A stretch of 64,000 bases of DNA from JAFGXT01 sp963677165 (lineage in GTDB: Bacteria > Verrucomicrobiota > Lentisphaeria > Victivallales > SZUA-371). The notes beneath the pieces were generated by a model. The model made no database searches. It worked only from the letters and a program-made list of their open reading frames with translations, and was not told the DNA's origin. The stretch covers positions 3,348,001 through 3,412,000 of the forward strand of contig CAXXSX010000002.1 of the NCBI GenBank assembly GCA_963677165.2, written 5' to 3'. Positions 36,671-45,387 of this stretch are shown one piece after another (within the stretch, counting starts at the first letter, position 1; each line of letters starts with the position of its first letter). The position numbers and the translations under genes are program-made.

Positions 36671-37684
36671 ATGAATTTTGTTAACGAAAAAATTGTAAAG
36701 GGAAAACCTCCCTTTAAAGCTTGTCATGCCAGTTCTATAGTAGAGTTGAAAAATGGCAATATCCTGGCTGTCTGGTTTGGTGGTTCTCAGGAAAGTGAGA
36801 AAGATACTGGAATATGGATGGCAAAACGCGATCAACAACTATGGGGTTCCCCGGAAATAATTGCCAAAATAGCCTATGAGCCACATTGGAATCCGGTCTT
36901 ATTCAGAGCACCTGATGACAGCATCAACCTTTTTTTCAAGGTAGGCAATACGATAGAGAATTGGATTACCTGGATAATGAAAAGCACTGATGAAGCACAA
37001 AGCTGGAGTTGGCCTGAACAGCTGGTTTGTGATGACAGTTCCGGCGGCCGCGGCCCGGTCAAAAACAAACCGCTGATCCTTTCAAACGGAGTAATTGCTG
37101 CCCCTGCTTCGACTGAACAGGGACAATGGAAATCCTTTATTGACCTTAGCTACGATGGCGGCAAAACCTGGAAAAAAAGCCAAATTGTGCCAATGGATGA
37201 TGTTAAAATTTCTTACGATGAACACAGCGGCGATATGCTGGGAATGATACAACCTACGATCTGGGAATCCGAACCTGGACATGTCCATATGTTTTTGCGG
37301 AGCAATAACGGTTTCATATACAAAAGTGATTCCACGGATTTTGCCAGAACATGGAGCAAAGCATACCCAACAGATATTCCCAACAACAACAGCGGCATTG
37401 ATCTGGCAAAACTTCATGACGAGTCCATTGCTTTGGCCTACAACCCCTCAAAAGGCAACTGGGCTCCCAGAAATAAACTATGTATCGCCTTTTCATATGA
37501 TAATGGAAACTCATGGAAAGATAATACTGTTTTGATCTCCGGCAGAAAGAAGTGTGAATTTTCTTATCCGGCGGTGATTCCCCTGAAAAAAGGACTGGCT
37601 ATAAGTTTTACTTATAACCGTAAAAATATATCATTCATCTCGGGTTCAAGAGAAACACTGCTGCAAGAACTCACTTCCGTATAG
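36671..37684 (+). CDS. sialidase-fold (BNR-type) beta-propeller hydrolase
   Basis: A 337-residue beta-propeller protein of the sialidase superfamily. CHASSIVELKNGNILAVWFGG starts the first blade. An Asp-box-like S-x-D-x-G-x-T-W motif occurs as SYDGGKTWKK, with relatives STDEAQSWSWP and SYDNGNSWKD. The conserved segments HWNPVLF and GPVKNKPLIL place it in a branch found in glycan-degrading loci rather than in classic neuraminidases. No signal peptide is present. The substrate is probably a plant or mucus glycan fragment, but it cannot be read from sequence. Confidence 0.75.
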   Translation: MNFVNEKIVKGKPPFKACHASSIVELKNGNILAVWFGGSQESEKDTGIWMAKRDQQLWGSPEIIAKIAYEPHWNPVLFRAPDDSINLFFKVGNTIENWITWIMKSTDEAQSWSWPEQLVCDDSSGGRGPVKNKPLILSNGVIAAPASTEQGQWKSFIDLSYDGGKTWKKSQIVPMDDVKISYDEHSGDMLGMIQPTIWESEPGHVHMFLRSNNGFIYKSDSTDFARTWSKAYPTDIPNNNSGIDLAKLHDESIALAYNPSKGNWAPRNKLCIAFSYDNGNSWKDNTVLISGRKKCEFSYPAVIPLKKGLAISFTYNRKNISFISGSRETLLQELTSV

Positions 37685-37722
37685 TAGAACTTACATTAAC
37701 GATATATACTAAATTCATATGA

Positions 37723-37992
37723 GATGCTGTCTTCGTTCACTCTTCTAATCCGGACATTGAAGCGGCTGTTCAAGTTAATAATAAAGAGGCTTTTCTTTTT
37801 ATTGTTTCGCATGAAGCCTCAATGGAAAATACCACAATAACAGTAAGGGATCTTCCATTTGGCATAAAGAAAGTGATAGATGTTGCTTCATCAAAAGAAG
37901 TCCCATTTATGAAAATAAATAATGGTATAAAACTAAATACTTCTGTCTATTCGAATATAAAAACACGTTTGCTAAATCTCTTGCCGGAATAA
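37723..37992 (+). pseudogene. 3' remnant of a large glycosidase (GH42/GH35-like tail)
   Basis: An 89-codon frame open from a stop at 37720 to TAA at 37992 has no start codon of its own. The product (VFVHSSNPDIEAAVQV, then EAFLFIVSHEA and TTITVRDLPFG) resembles the C-terminal beta-domain of GH42-type beta-galactosidases. The catalytic part is absent; the sialidase-fold gene lies directly upstream. It is a remnant after deletion, filling the 328-base gap before the next GH78-like gene. Confidence 0.55.
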
Positions 37993-38012
37993 AAAAAAGG
38001 AGTTAAGAGCTG

Positions 38013-40418
38013 TTGAAATTTTCACGATTAATTTTAGATATGGCTCCTTTTGAAAATCCGGCTCAGGAGCACAGGGTTAGTTCACGAGGACACTGGCCTG
38101 CTTATTGGATCCACAGTAGCAATACCGGACAAACCCCGATTATCGCGATATATGAATTGGAATTCAATATTGACGCCCATGCCGATATGATTGTTCATAT
38201 AACCGCTGATGAGCGTTATGAACTTTTTATTGACGAACATTTTATCGGCCGGGGGCCCGAACGTGGAGATGTCTATAACTGTTTTTTTGAATCATTCAAA
38301 TTATCTCTGGAATCCGGCGCCCATAAGATTGCTGTCCGCGTCTGGTCGCTTGGAGAATTTGCCCCTCTTGCCCAAATGTCTTTGAAGCATGGTTTGCTGG
38401 TTGCCGCGGAACCGCCTTGTACTGAATTAATCAATACAGGAATTGCGCTCTGGAAAACCAAACTGCTTGACGGATATTCATTTATATTCAATGAAGAGTC
38501 ATGGGGAGCTGGAGCTAGTGTTTCAATCGACGGATGCAAGGTCGATTGGAAGCTTGACAAGAACGATGACGACAGTTGGCAAACCGCGCTGAAGGGCATG
38601 CCGGGAGTTAATGCTTCAAGCACTACTGATTGTACAGTGAGGGATCATTTATTACGGCCGGCCATGCTTCCTCCTATGCTCAGTAAGAACTGCTGCCTCG
38701 GAAAGGTCCGTTATATCGATGAACCCGAAACTGATGAGACTTGGCACTATCTTGTCGCAGATATTAGTTGCAAAAAAGACGATATACCGCTTTGGAACAA
38801 ACTGCTTGAAGGGAAACAGGTGGTTTCGGTACTTCCATTTAAGCGCCAAAGGATTATAGTCGACTTGGAAGATTACTATTGTGCTTATCCTTCAATAACC
38901 ATATCCGGAGGGACAGGAGCAATTGTAAGAATCCACTGGGCTGAATCCCTTTATGAAAATTCATGCACTGAACAAATTAATAATCCCAAAGGGCATAGGA
39001 ATTCCATCGAAAATAAATATTTTGTCGGAACAGGAGATGTTTTCAAATCTGACGGAGGTACCGGACGCAAATACAAACCTTTGTGGTGGCGAGCCGGACG
39101 TTATATAGAAATTTTTATTGAGACAGCCGATGAGAAACTTTTCATTGAAGACATAACATTTGAAGAGACCCGATACCCTTTGCAGATGGAATCATCTTTC
39201 GAGTGTGATGATTCAAGGATTGCAGAACTCTTACCGATAATGCTCAGGTCGATGCAGATGTGCGCGCATGAAACCTTTATTGACTGCCCGTATTATGAGC
39301 AGCTTATGTATGTTGGGGACAGCCGTTTAACTTCACTGACCGGATATTGTATGAGTCTTGATAGTTCTTTACAACGGAAAGCTATTGACATGTTCAATAT
39401 TTCCCGTTTACCTTCCGGTCTCACTAGACCTCAGTATCCATCTCGCCTGATGCAAATAATTGCTCCTTTCTCTCTCTGGTGGATTGCGATGGTTCATGAT
39501 TATGCCATGTGGCGAGGCGACAAGGAGTTTATTAGACAACAAATGTCCGGGATACGCGGAGTAATTGAAGCATTTTTACAGTACATTGACAATGTCAATC
39601 TAATTGTATCGCCAACCGGATGGAATTTTGTTGACTGGGTGCCGGAATGGGAACTCGGCGTTCCGCCAGGGGGCAAAAATGGAATCAGTGGCGTAATTAA
39701 CTGGCAGTTTGTTTATATATTGACGATTGTCAAGAAACTCGAAAAATGGCTTGGAGAACATGAATTGGCAGAACGTGCGGACCGGCTTGCCAACAATATT
39801 GCTGCATCTTTGAAAGAAAGATTTTGGGATGAAAACCGAGGTATGCTTTCTGATGATTTGGACAAACAAAATTTTTCTGAGCATACTCAATGCATGGCTT
39901 TACTAAGCGGCAAGCTTGATAGAAGGATGTGCCGCCAAGTAAGTAATTCTCTTTTTGCCGCAAAGGGATTAGCGCAGACAACAATATATTTTTCTCATTA
40001 TTATTTTGAAGCGTGTCGTCTTGCCGGACGTTCGGACAAACTGTTCGAGCGGCTAAAGCTCTGGTTTGACTTGGAATCGCAAGGGTTTAAGACGACTTTT
40101 GAGACTCCGGGCAATACGAGATCAGACTGCCATGCGTGGGGAGCGCACCCGATATACCATTGTTTTGCAACGATTTTGGGCGTGCGTCCAGAAACTTTCG
40201 GGTTTGACAGTATTGAACTTAATCCGATGTTAGGTCCAATTTGTCACATAAAAGGGACTCTTGTTCATCCTAAGGGTGAAATTAATATTGACTTGGAATG
40301 CAGTAAGCAGCTTTCTCTGACAGGTACAGTTAGCTTGCCTTCTGATATCGGCGGTGTAATCACTTGGCGCAAAAAATCATCAACACTACAACCGGGAAAG
40401 CAAGAGATATGCTTTTAG
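38013..40418 (+). CDS. GH78-like alpha-L-rhamnosidase
   Basis: An 801-residue cytoplasmic-type enzyme. N-terminal beta-sandwich domains include VHITADERYELFIDEHFIGRGPERG. The (alpha/alpha)6 barrel carries ETFIDCPYYEQLMYVGDSRL, the GH78 catalytic-loop signature, and the late motif CHAWGAHPIYH. AAAGGAG precedes the TTG start at 38013; an in-frame ATG lies at 38040. It should release terminal rhamnose from imported oligosaccharides. It stands in a cluster with the sialidase-fold protein and the symporter. Confidence 0.8.
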   Translation: MKFSRLILDMAPFENPAQEHRVSSRGHWPAYWIHSSNTGQTPIIAIYELEFNIDAHADMIVHITADERYELFIDEHFIGRGPERGDVYNCFFESFKLSLESGAHKIAVRVWSLGEFAPLAQMSLKHGLLVAAEPPCTELINTGIALWKTKLLDGYSFIFNEESWGAGASVSIDGCKVDWKLDKNDDDSWQTALKGMPGVNASSTTDCTVRDHLLRPAMLPPMLSKNCCLGKVRYIDEPETDETWHYLVADISCKKDDIPLWNKLLEGKQVVSVLPFKRQRIIVDLEDYYCAYPSITISGGTGAIVRIHWAESLYENSCTEQINNPKGHRNSIENKYFVGTGDVFKSDGGTGRKYKPLWWRAGRYIEIFIETADEKLFIEDITFEETRYPLQMESSFECDDSRIAELLPIMLRSMQMCAHETFIDCPYYEQLMYVGDSRLTSLTGYCMSLDSSLQRKAIDMFNISRLPSGLTRPQYPSRLMQIIAPFSLWWIAMVHDYAMWRGDKEFIRQQMSGIRGVIEAFLQYIDNVNLIVSPTGWNFVDWVPEWELGVPPGGKNGISGVINWQFVYILTIVKKLEKWLGEHELAERADRLANNIAASLKERFWDENRGMLSDDLDKQNFSEHTQCMALLSGKLDRRMCRQVSNSLFAAKGLAQTTIYFSHYYFEACRLAGRSDKLFERLKLWFDLESQGFKTTFETPGNTRSDCHAWGAHPIYHCFATILGVRPETFGFDSIELNPMLGPICHIKGTLVHPKGEINIDLECSKQLSLTGTVSLPSDIGGVITWRKKSSTLQPGKQEICF

Positions 40419-40593
40419 CTATGGATAACACGGTTATCAAAGGAAACTTTGAATTGAAAGCTTAGTATTCAAGAGTCAATCTCAAGCTATGATATTTGAA
40501 TATTAAGGTAAATGTAACAGAATTTTTTCAATAACAACATATAAAGCTGTTTTTATAACAAGATAAGTTCTAACATAACAAAAGGGAAATTAA

Positions 40594-42939
40594 ATGCATT
40601 GGATTGATTGGGCAATCGTTTGCGTACCGTTGCTTGTAGTAATCGGTATTGGCTTAAAAAGTCAGAAGTATATTAGAGGCGTAGCAGATTTTCTTACCGC
40701 CGGCCGTGTTGCCGGCCGATATGTGGTCTGCGTAGCTAATGGCGAAGCGGGAATGGGGCTGATAAGCCTGGTGGCTATCTATGAGGCCATGTACAGTTCC
40801 GGTTTTGCCTACAACTTCTGGAATCAGGTGACTCTACCAATCGGTATGATTATGGGGCTTACCGGCTATTGCGCCTATCGTTTCCGGGAAACAAGGGCAA
40901 TGACCATGGGGCAATTCCTGGAAATCCGCTACAGCCGTAAATTCCGTATTCTGGCGGCTTTCCTGCAATCTATCTCTGGGATATTGAACTATGCGCTGTT
41001 TCCGGCAGTCGGCGCTCGTTTCCTGATTTATTTCTGCGACCTTCCGCTTTATGTTAACCTTGGCGGATGGATGATTCCGTCATTTGCGCTGGTTATGGCG
41101 TTTTTCCTTGGCCTTGCGGTACTTATATCTTGTATTGGGGGACAGATCACCATTATGGTAACCGATTGTGTCCAGGGACTTTTGAGTTATCCGATGTACG
41201 CTATTATCGTGACCTATATCATCTGGCATTTTTCGTGGTTCAATGAAATGGCACCTGCCCTTATGGACCGTCCTATCGGCAAAAGTATGCTAAACCCCTT
41301 TGACATTAGCAAACTGCGCGACTTCAACTTATTCTATGTCGCAGTCGGAGTTTTCGGCAGTATTCTTGGACGTATGAGCTGGTCCGGAACTCAAGGCTAT
41401 AATGCCGCGGCGAAAAATGCCCATGAGCAGAAAATGGGGGGGATTCTGGGCACCTGGCGCATAGGTTTTTCCCAAATGATGTATGTACTTCTGGCAGTAG
41501 TCGCCTTTACTTATCTGAACAGCGCAAAATTCAAGTCAGGCCCTGAGGGCTCTGATGCCTGCCGTACCAAATTAGCCAGCAAAGCCTTTGACGATATCGC
41601 CCCGAATAAGAAATATGACGAACTGCGCGAAGAATATCGCGAATATCTGGCAAGCGGTAAAGTAGGGACATCTCTGCAGCAAAGACTTGATTCTGTTAAT
41701 CCCCCGGCAAAAAATGTGGCTCCCGATGCCCAAAAGTCAGTCGATAAAGAGCCTATGTTGACCATCGGGCGCAACGCGCTGCTTTCAGTATCCCCTAAGC
41801 AGGCGCAAGTTTTCGGCACCATCTTCGGACAGATGCGCGTACCGATGGCAATCAAATATATTCTGCCGACCGGTTTGCTCGGAGTATTCTGCGCACTGTG
41901 TATTTTCTTAATGATATCGACCGATACGACATACCTGCATAGCTGGGGCAGTATTATCGTCCAGGATATCATCCTGCCGCTGCGCGGTGAAAAAACGTTC
42001 ACTCCGAAACAACAGCTCCGCCTGCTTCGTATATTGATTGCGTCAGTCGCAGCTTTTGCGTTTCTCTTTAGTATGTTCTTCGGGCAAGTTGATTTTATCT
42101 TGATGTTTTTCGCTATTACCGGGGCCATTTGGTTAGGCGGGGCCGGAGTCGTTATTGTTGGAGGCCTCTACTGGAAGCGCGGAACAACGACAGCGGCTTT
42201 TTTCGCCCTGATCGCCGGTTCCGGAATTGCGACTACCGGTGCTGTCTGTCAAAATATCTGGGCAAGCACTATTTATCCTTATCTTGCAGAAGGCGGATAT
42301 CTGCCGGCTTTCACCCGTTTACTGGAGACTGCTTCATCTCCTTTTGAGCCTTATATCTTATGGCGGGTAAATCCGACTAAGTTTCCAATCAACTCTCAGG
42401 AGTTTTATTTATTCAGTATGCTTGCTTCAATAACCCTTTACGTTGTCCTTTCACTGCTTTCCAGGAAAGAGCCGTTCAATATGGAACGAATGCTCCATCG
42501 CGGCAAATATCAGCGTGAAGGAAAGAAAATCGACCACAAAATCAAGGATGTCCGTGACTTCTTCCGCAAAATTATTGGGATCAACGACGAGTACACTCGC
42601 GGGGATAAAGCTATAGCCTGGTCCGTATTCATCTGGTCATTCGGACTGTTTTTCATGACTTTATTTGTGGGGGTACTGGTCTGGAATGCGATCACCCCGT
42701 GGCCTACAGAATGGTGGGCTCACTTTTTCTATGTCCAGCAATTCCTGCTTGGTGGCCTTGTCGCGGTCGTGTCGACTGTATGGTTCAGTTGGGGCGGTAC
42801 GCGTGACCTGATTCGAATGTTCCGCGACCTGAACAAGAAGGAAGTAAATATAAATGACGACGGCCGGGTTATCGGGCATGTCTCCGCTGATGACGTCGAA
42901 ATGGTGGAAAAAATCGATAATATACATAACAATAATTGA
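40594..42939 (+). CDS. sodium:solute symporter (SSS family)
   Basis: A 781-residue inner-membrane transporter with about 13-15 hydrophobic helices. The N-terminal half shows the SSS features GLKSQKYIRGVADFLTAGR and TRAMTMGQFLEIRYSRKFR. A hydrophilic insert at about residues 310-400 interrupts two helices and is unusual. The length is well above the ordinary 500-600 residues of the family. It most likely imports sugars released by the surrounding rhamnosidases. A CBM9-like lipoprotein gene follows 22 bases later. Confidence 0.85.
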   Translation: MHWIDWAIVCVPLLVVIGIGLKSQKYIRGVADFLTAGRVAGRYVVCVANGEAGMGLISLVAIYEAMYSSGFAYNFWNQVTLPIGMIMGLTGYCAYRFRETRAMTMGQFLEIRYSRKFRILAAFLQSISGILNYALFPAVGARFLIYFCDLPLYVNLGGWMIPSFALVMAFFLGLAVLISCIGGQITIMVTDCVQGLLSYPMYAIIVTYIIWHFSWFNEMAPALMDRPIGKSMLNPFDISKLRDFNLFYVAVGVFGSILGRMSWSGTQGYNAAAKNAHEQKMGGILGTWRIGFSQMMYVLLAVVAFTYLNSAKFKSGPEGSDACRTKLASKAFDDIAPNKKYDELREEYREYLASGKVGTSLQQRLDSVNPPAKNVAPDAQKSVDKEPMLTIGRNALLSVSPKQAQVFGTIFGQMRVPMAIKYILPTGLLGVFCALCIFLMISTDTTYLHSWGSIIVQDIILPLRGEKTFTPKQQLRLLRILIASVAAFAFLFSMFFGQVDFILMFFAITGAIWLGGAGVVIVGGLYWKRGTTTAAFFALIAGSGIATTGAVCQNIWASTIYPYLAEGGYLPAFTRLLETASSPFEPYILWRVNPTKFPINSQEFYLFSMLASITLYVVLSLLSRKEPFNMERMLHRGKYQREGKKIDHKIKDVRDFFRKIIGINDEYTRGDKAIAWSVFIWSFGLFFMTLFVGVLVWNAITPWPTEWWAHFFYVQQFLLGGLVAVVSTVWFSWGGTRDLIRMFRDLNKKEVNINDDGRVIGHVSADDVEMVEKIDNIHNNN

Positions 42940-42961
42940 CAAAAAACAGAGGCAAATAAAA

Positions 42962-43721
42962 ATGAGATTATCAGTTATCACATGTTTTTCAGTTCTTTTC
43001 GTTTTAGTTTCAGGATGCCAGATCATGCAAAATAATGAGACAAAGAAACCCTACATTGCCGAATACACCAAGGAGAAGATCAAAGTAGACGGCAAGCTGG
43101 ATGAAAAGATATGGAAGAATGCGAAAAACCTGAGCTTTCAGGCCTTGGATGGTTCTGTCTGCACGGAAAACGGGGTTGCGAAAATAATCTGGGACGACAA
43201 ATATATTTATGTCGGCGCAAAATTATATGACTCGGACATCGTACAGGAAAGCAATGAAAACCAGGTTCACCTTTACTCAACAGGCGACTTGCTGGAGGTG
43301 TTCTTGAAGCCCAACGGCAGACTTAATTACTGGGAATTCTACTCTACTCCGAATAATAAAAAAACATCTTTCCTTTTTGAATTGCAGGGACGTTTAGGGC
43401 TTCCCAACTGCTTCAAGCACCTGATGCCCGGACTGCTGGTTACCAGTACCTGCAATGGAACATTGAACAACCTGAAGGGCCGTGACAAATACTGGACAAC
43501 CGAGATGGCAATTCCAGGGGCAGAACTGGAAAAACACGGCGGACAGATAATCCCCGGCAAAAAAATGGTTATTCCTCGTAGCCCGTTATAATTACTCTGC
43601 CTATTTCGACCACAGACAGGAGTTGTCTCTGACCGGGAAACCAGCTGGCGGCGGTGGTTATCATAATTTCAAATCATGGAAAACTATAATATTTTCCAGA
43701 GAAACATTATCAGAAAAATAA
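42962..43721 (+). pseudogene. CBM9/DOMON-like lipoprotein, frameshifted in a poly-A tract
   Basis: The product begins with a lipoprotein signal (MRLSVITCFSVLFVLVSGC), so the ATG at 42962 is the natural start. A CBM9-like domain follows: KIKVDGKLDEKIWKNA, then ATNE-type loops and YWEFYSTPNN. In the first frame it stops at 43591. In the next frame the expected end of the domain continues (ARYNYSAYFDHRQELSLTG, then NFKSWKT) to TAA at 43721. The switch falls in a run of seven A (43559-43565); with six A the frame is whole. It is a one-base insertion, a slippage site, or a sequencing error. It would bind sugar at the cell envelope for the symporter. Confidence 0.75.
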
Positions 43722-43817
43722 GATTATGAATCAAGAAAATATTTTTTTGAACAAACAACCTAAAAACACAAAGCCATTACATTTTAAATTAAAACTAACC
43801 ATAAAGGAAAAATAATC

Positions 43818-44786
43818 ATGCGAAAATATTCAGCTATTCTTGGAAATCTCGGAAACACTTGTGACCGTTTCTGCGGAAGCTACAAGGAAAATCCGTCTTC
43901 AATTGAAATGCTTAAGCAAGCTGGGAAACTTGATGGCATTTCAGGTATTGAACTTGTCGGAACTTGGGATATTCGTCCGGATAATGTAAACGAAATGAAA
44001 ACTGCACTAGATGATTTGAACTTCAAATGCGTTTCAATTATTCCTGATTTGTTTGCGGATAAAATCTGGAGATTCGGCAGTATTTCAGCAAAAAATCCGG
44101 AAGTCCGCCAGAAAGCAATGGAATATTTGCGGACAATGTGCGGCGTTGCTGAAAAGGTTGACTGTGATATCATCAACCTTTGGCCGGGGCAGGATGGCTA
44201 TGATTATTTATTCCAGGGAAATTATCTGGATGAACGCAACTGGCTGGTTGAGAACATTGCTAAGCTTGCCGGAGAATTTCCGCATTTGAAATTTGCGCTG
44301 GAATATAAACCTAAAGAGCCGCGCACACATTCATACATGGCTCGCATGGCTGATTCCTTGCTGGTTTGCCTGCAAACCGGTATGTATAATGTCGGGGTTA
44401 CTATTGATACCGGCCATGCTTTCATGGCTGGAGAAAACGTCTCCGAAGCGATTGTTTTAGCGAAACAAGCAGGAGACAGACTGTTTCACATGCATTTCAA
44501 TGATAACTATAAAGCCTGGGACGATGATATGATTGCCGGATCGATTCATTCGCTGGAATATATTGAAATGCTGTATTGGCTGGATAAATGCGGTTACGAC
44601 GGCTGGCTTTCGATGGATCAATATCCTTATCGGGAAGATGCTGTCGGAGCAATCTCCGAAAGTATCAACTGGCTGAAAGCATTTGATAGAATAATGATTG
44701 CCAATACAGATAAAATTACAAACACAATAGCTGAAGGCGACGCGGTGAAAACTTCCGCACTTATGCGCTCAATTTTGATAGGATAA
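43818..44786 (+). CDS. sugar isomerase/epimerase-like TIM-barrel protein
   Basis: A 322-residue protein of the xylose-isomerase-like/AP-endonuclease-2 TIM-barrel superfamily. The metal-site pattern is visible: a glutamate in FALEYKPKEPR, an aspartate and histidine in VTIDTGHAF, a histidine in HMHFNDNYKAWDDD, and later LSMDQYPYRED. It probably interconverts a ketose or keto-acid sugar after hydrolysis. AAAGGAAAAATAATC precedes the ATG. The next gene starts five bases after its stop, so they form an operon. Confidence 0.85.
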   Translation: MRKYSAILGNLGNTCDRFCGSYKENPSSIEMLKQAGKLDGISGIELVGTWDIRPDNVNEMKTALDDLNFKCVSIIPDLFADKIWRFGSISAKNPEVRQKAMEYLRTMCGVAEKVDCDIINLWPGQDGYDYLFQGNYLDERNWLVENIAKLAGEFPHLKFALEYKPKEPRTHSYMARMADSLLVCLQTGMYNVGVTIDTGHAFMAGENVSEAIVLAKQAGDRLFHMHFNDNYKAWDDDMIAGSIHSLEYIEMLYWLDKCGYDGWLSMDQYPYREDAVGAISESINWLKAFDRIMIANTDKITNTIAEGDAVKTSALMRSILIG

Positions 44787-44790
44787 CTAA

Positions 44791-45387
44791 ATGGGAATCT
44801 TAAAATTACAGAACTTCTTGAAAGGTAAAAAAGCTCAGATTTACACTTGGCTGTTGCGAGGAGATGCTGGTCATATAGGTAAAAGCAGTCTTGTTTATCC
44901 GCCTTTTCATAGCTGGGATATCAAAAGTGTATATATCGGTGATAATGTCAATATATTTGCTGGAGGCTGGATACAAACGGTTCCTGAGTATGGACAGGAT
45001 AAGCTTGAACCCGAGCTCAAAATCGGCAATGGGACATATATTGGGCATCGTTGTCATATTATAGTCTGTGACCAAATGACAATCGGCAAGGATGTAACCA
45101 TCGCGGATAATGTGTATATAACTGATAATTTGCACGGTTTTGAAGATATAACTATGCCGGTAATGCCGCAGCCGCTAAAAGTTCCGGGTCCGGTGGTTAT
45201 TGAGGATGAAGTTTGGATTGGGGAACGGGTATGCATTATGCCGAACGTCACCATAGGCAAGCATTCGATAATAGGAGCGAATTCCGTAGTTACAAAAAAT
45301 ATCCCTGAATATTGTGTTGCGGCAGGTGTACCCGCTAAAGTTATTAGGCACTATAATAAAGATAAAAATGAATGGGAAAAGTGTTGA
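44791..45387 (+). CDS. left-handed beta-helix acyltransferase
   Basis: A 198-residue hexapeptide-repeat acetyltransferase of the WbbJ/LacA type. Repeats include IGNGTYIGHRCHIIV, MTIGKDVTIADNVYI, and the end rungs VTIGKHSIIGANSVV and VAAGVPAKVIR. It transfers acetyl groups from acetyl-CoA to a sugar. The catalytic histidine could be in DNLHGFED. The stop codon shares a base with the likely ATG of the following rhamnosidase, showing translational coupling. Confidence 0.85.
   Translation: MGILKLQNFLKGKKAQIYTWLLRGDAGHIGKSSLVYPPFHSWDIKSVYIGDNVNIFAGGWIQTVPEYGQDKLEPELKIGNGTYIGHRCHIIVCDQMTIGKDVTIADNVYITDNLHGFEDITMPVMPQPLKVPGPVVIEDEVWIGERVCIMPNVTIGKHSIIGANSVVTKNIPEYCVAAGVPAKVIRHYNKDKNEWEKC

Noticed and set aside
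41511..42128. 205-codon open frame on the minus strand
   Set aside because: Antisense to the symporter gene, whose membrane helices and family motifs are clear; the minus product looks like a shadow translation.
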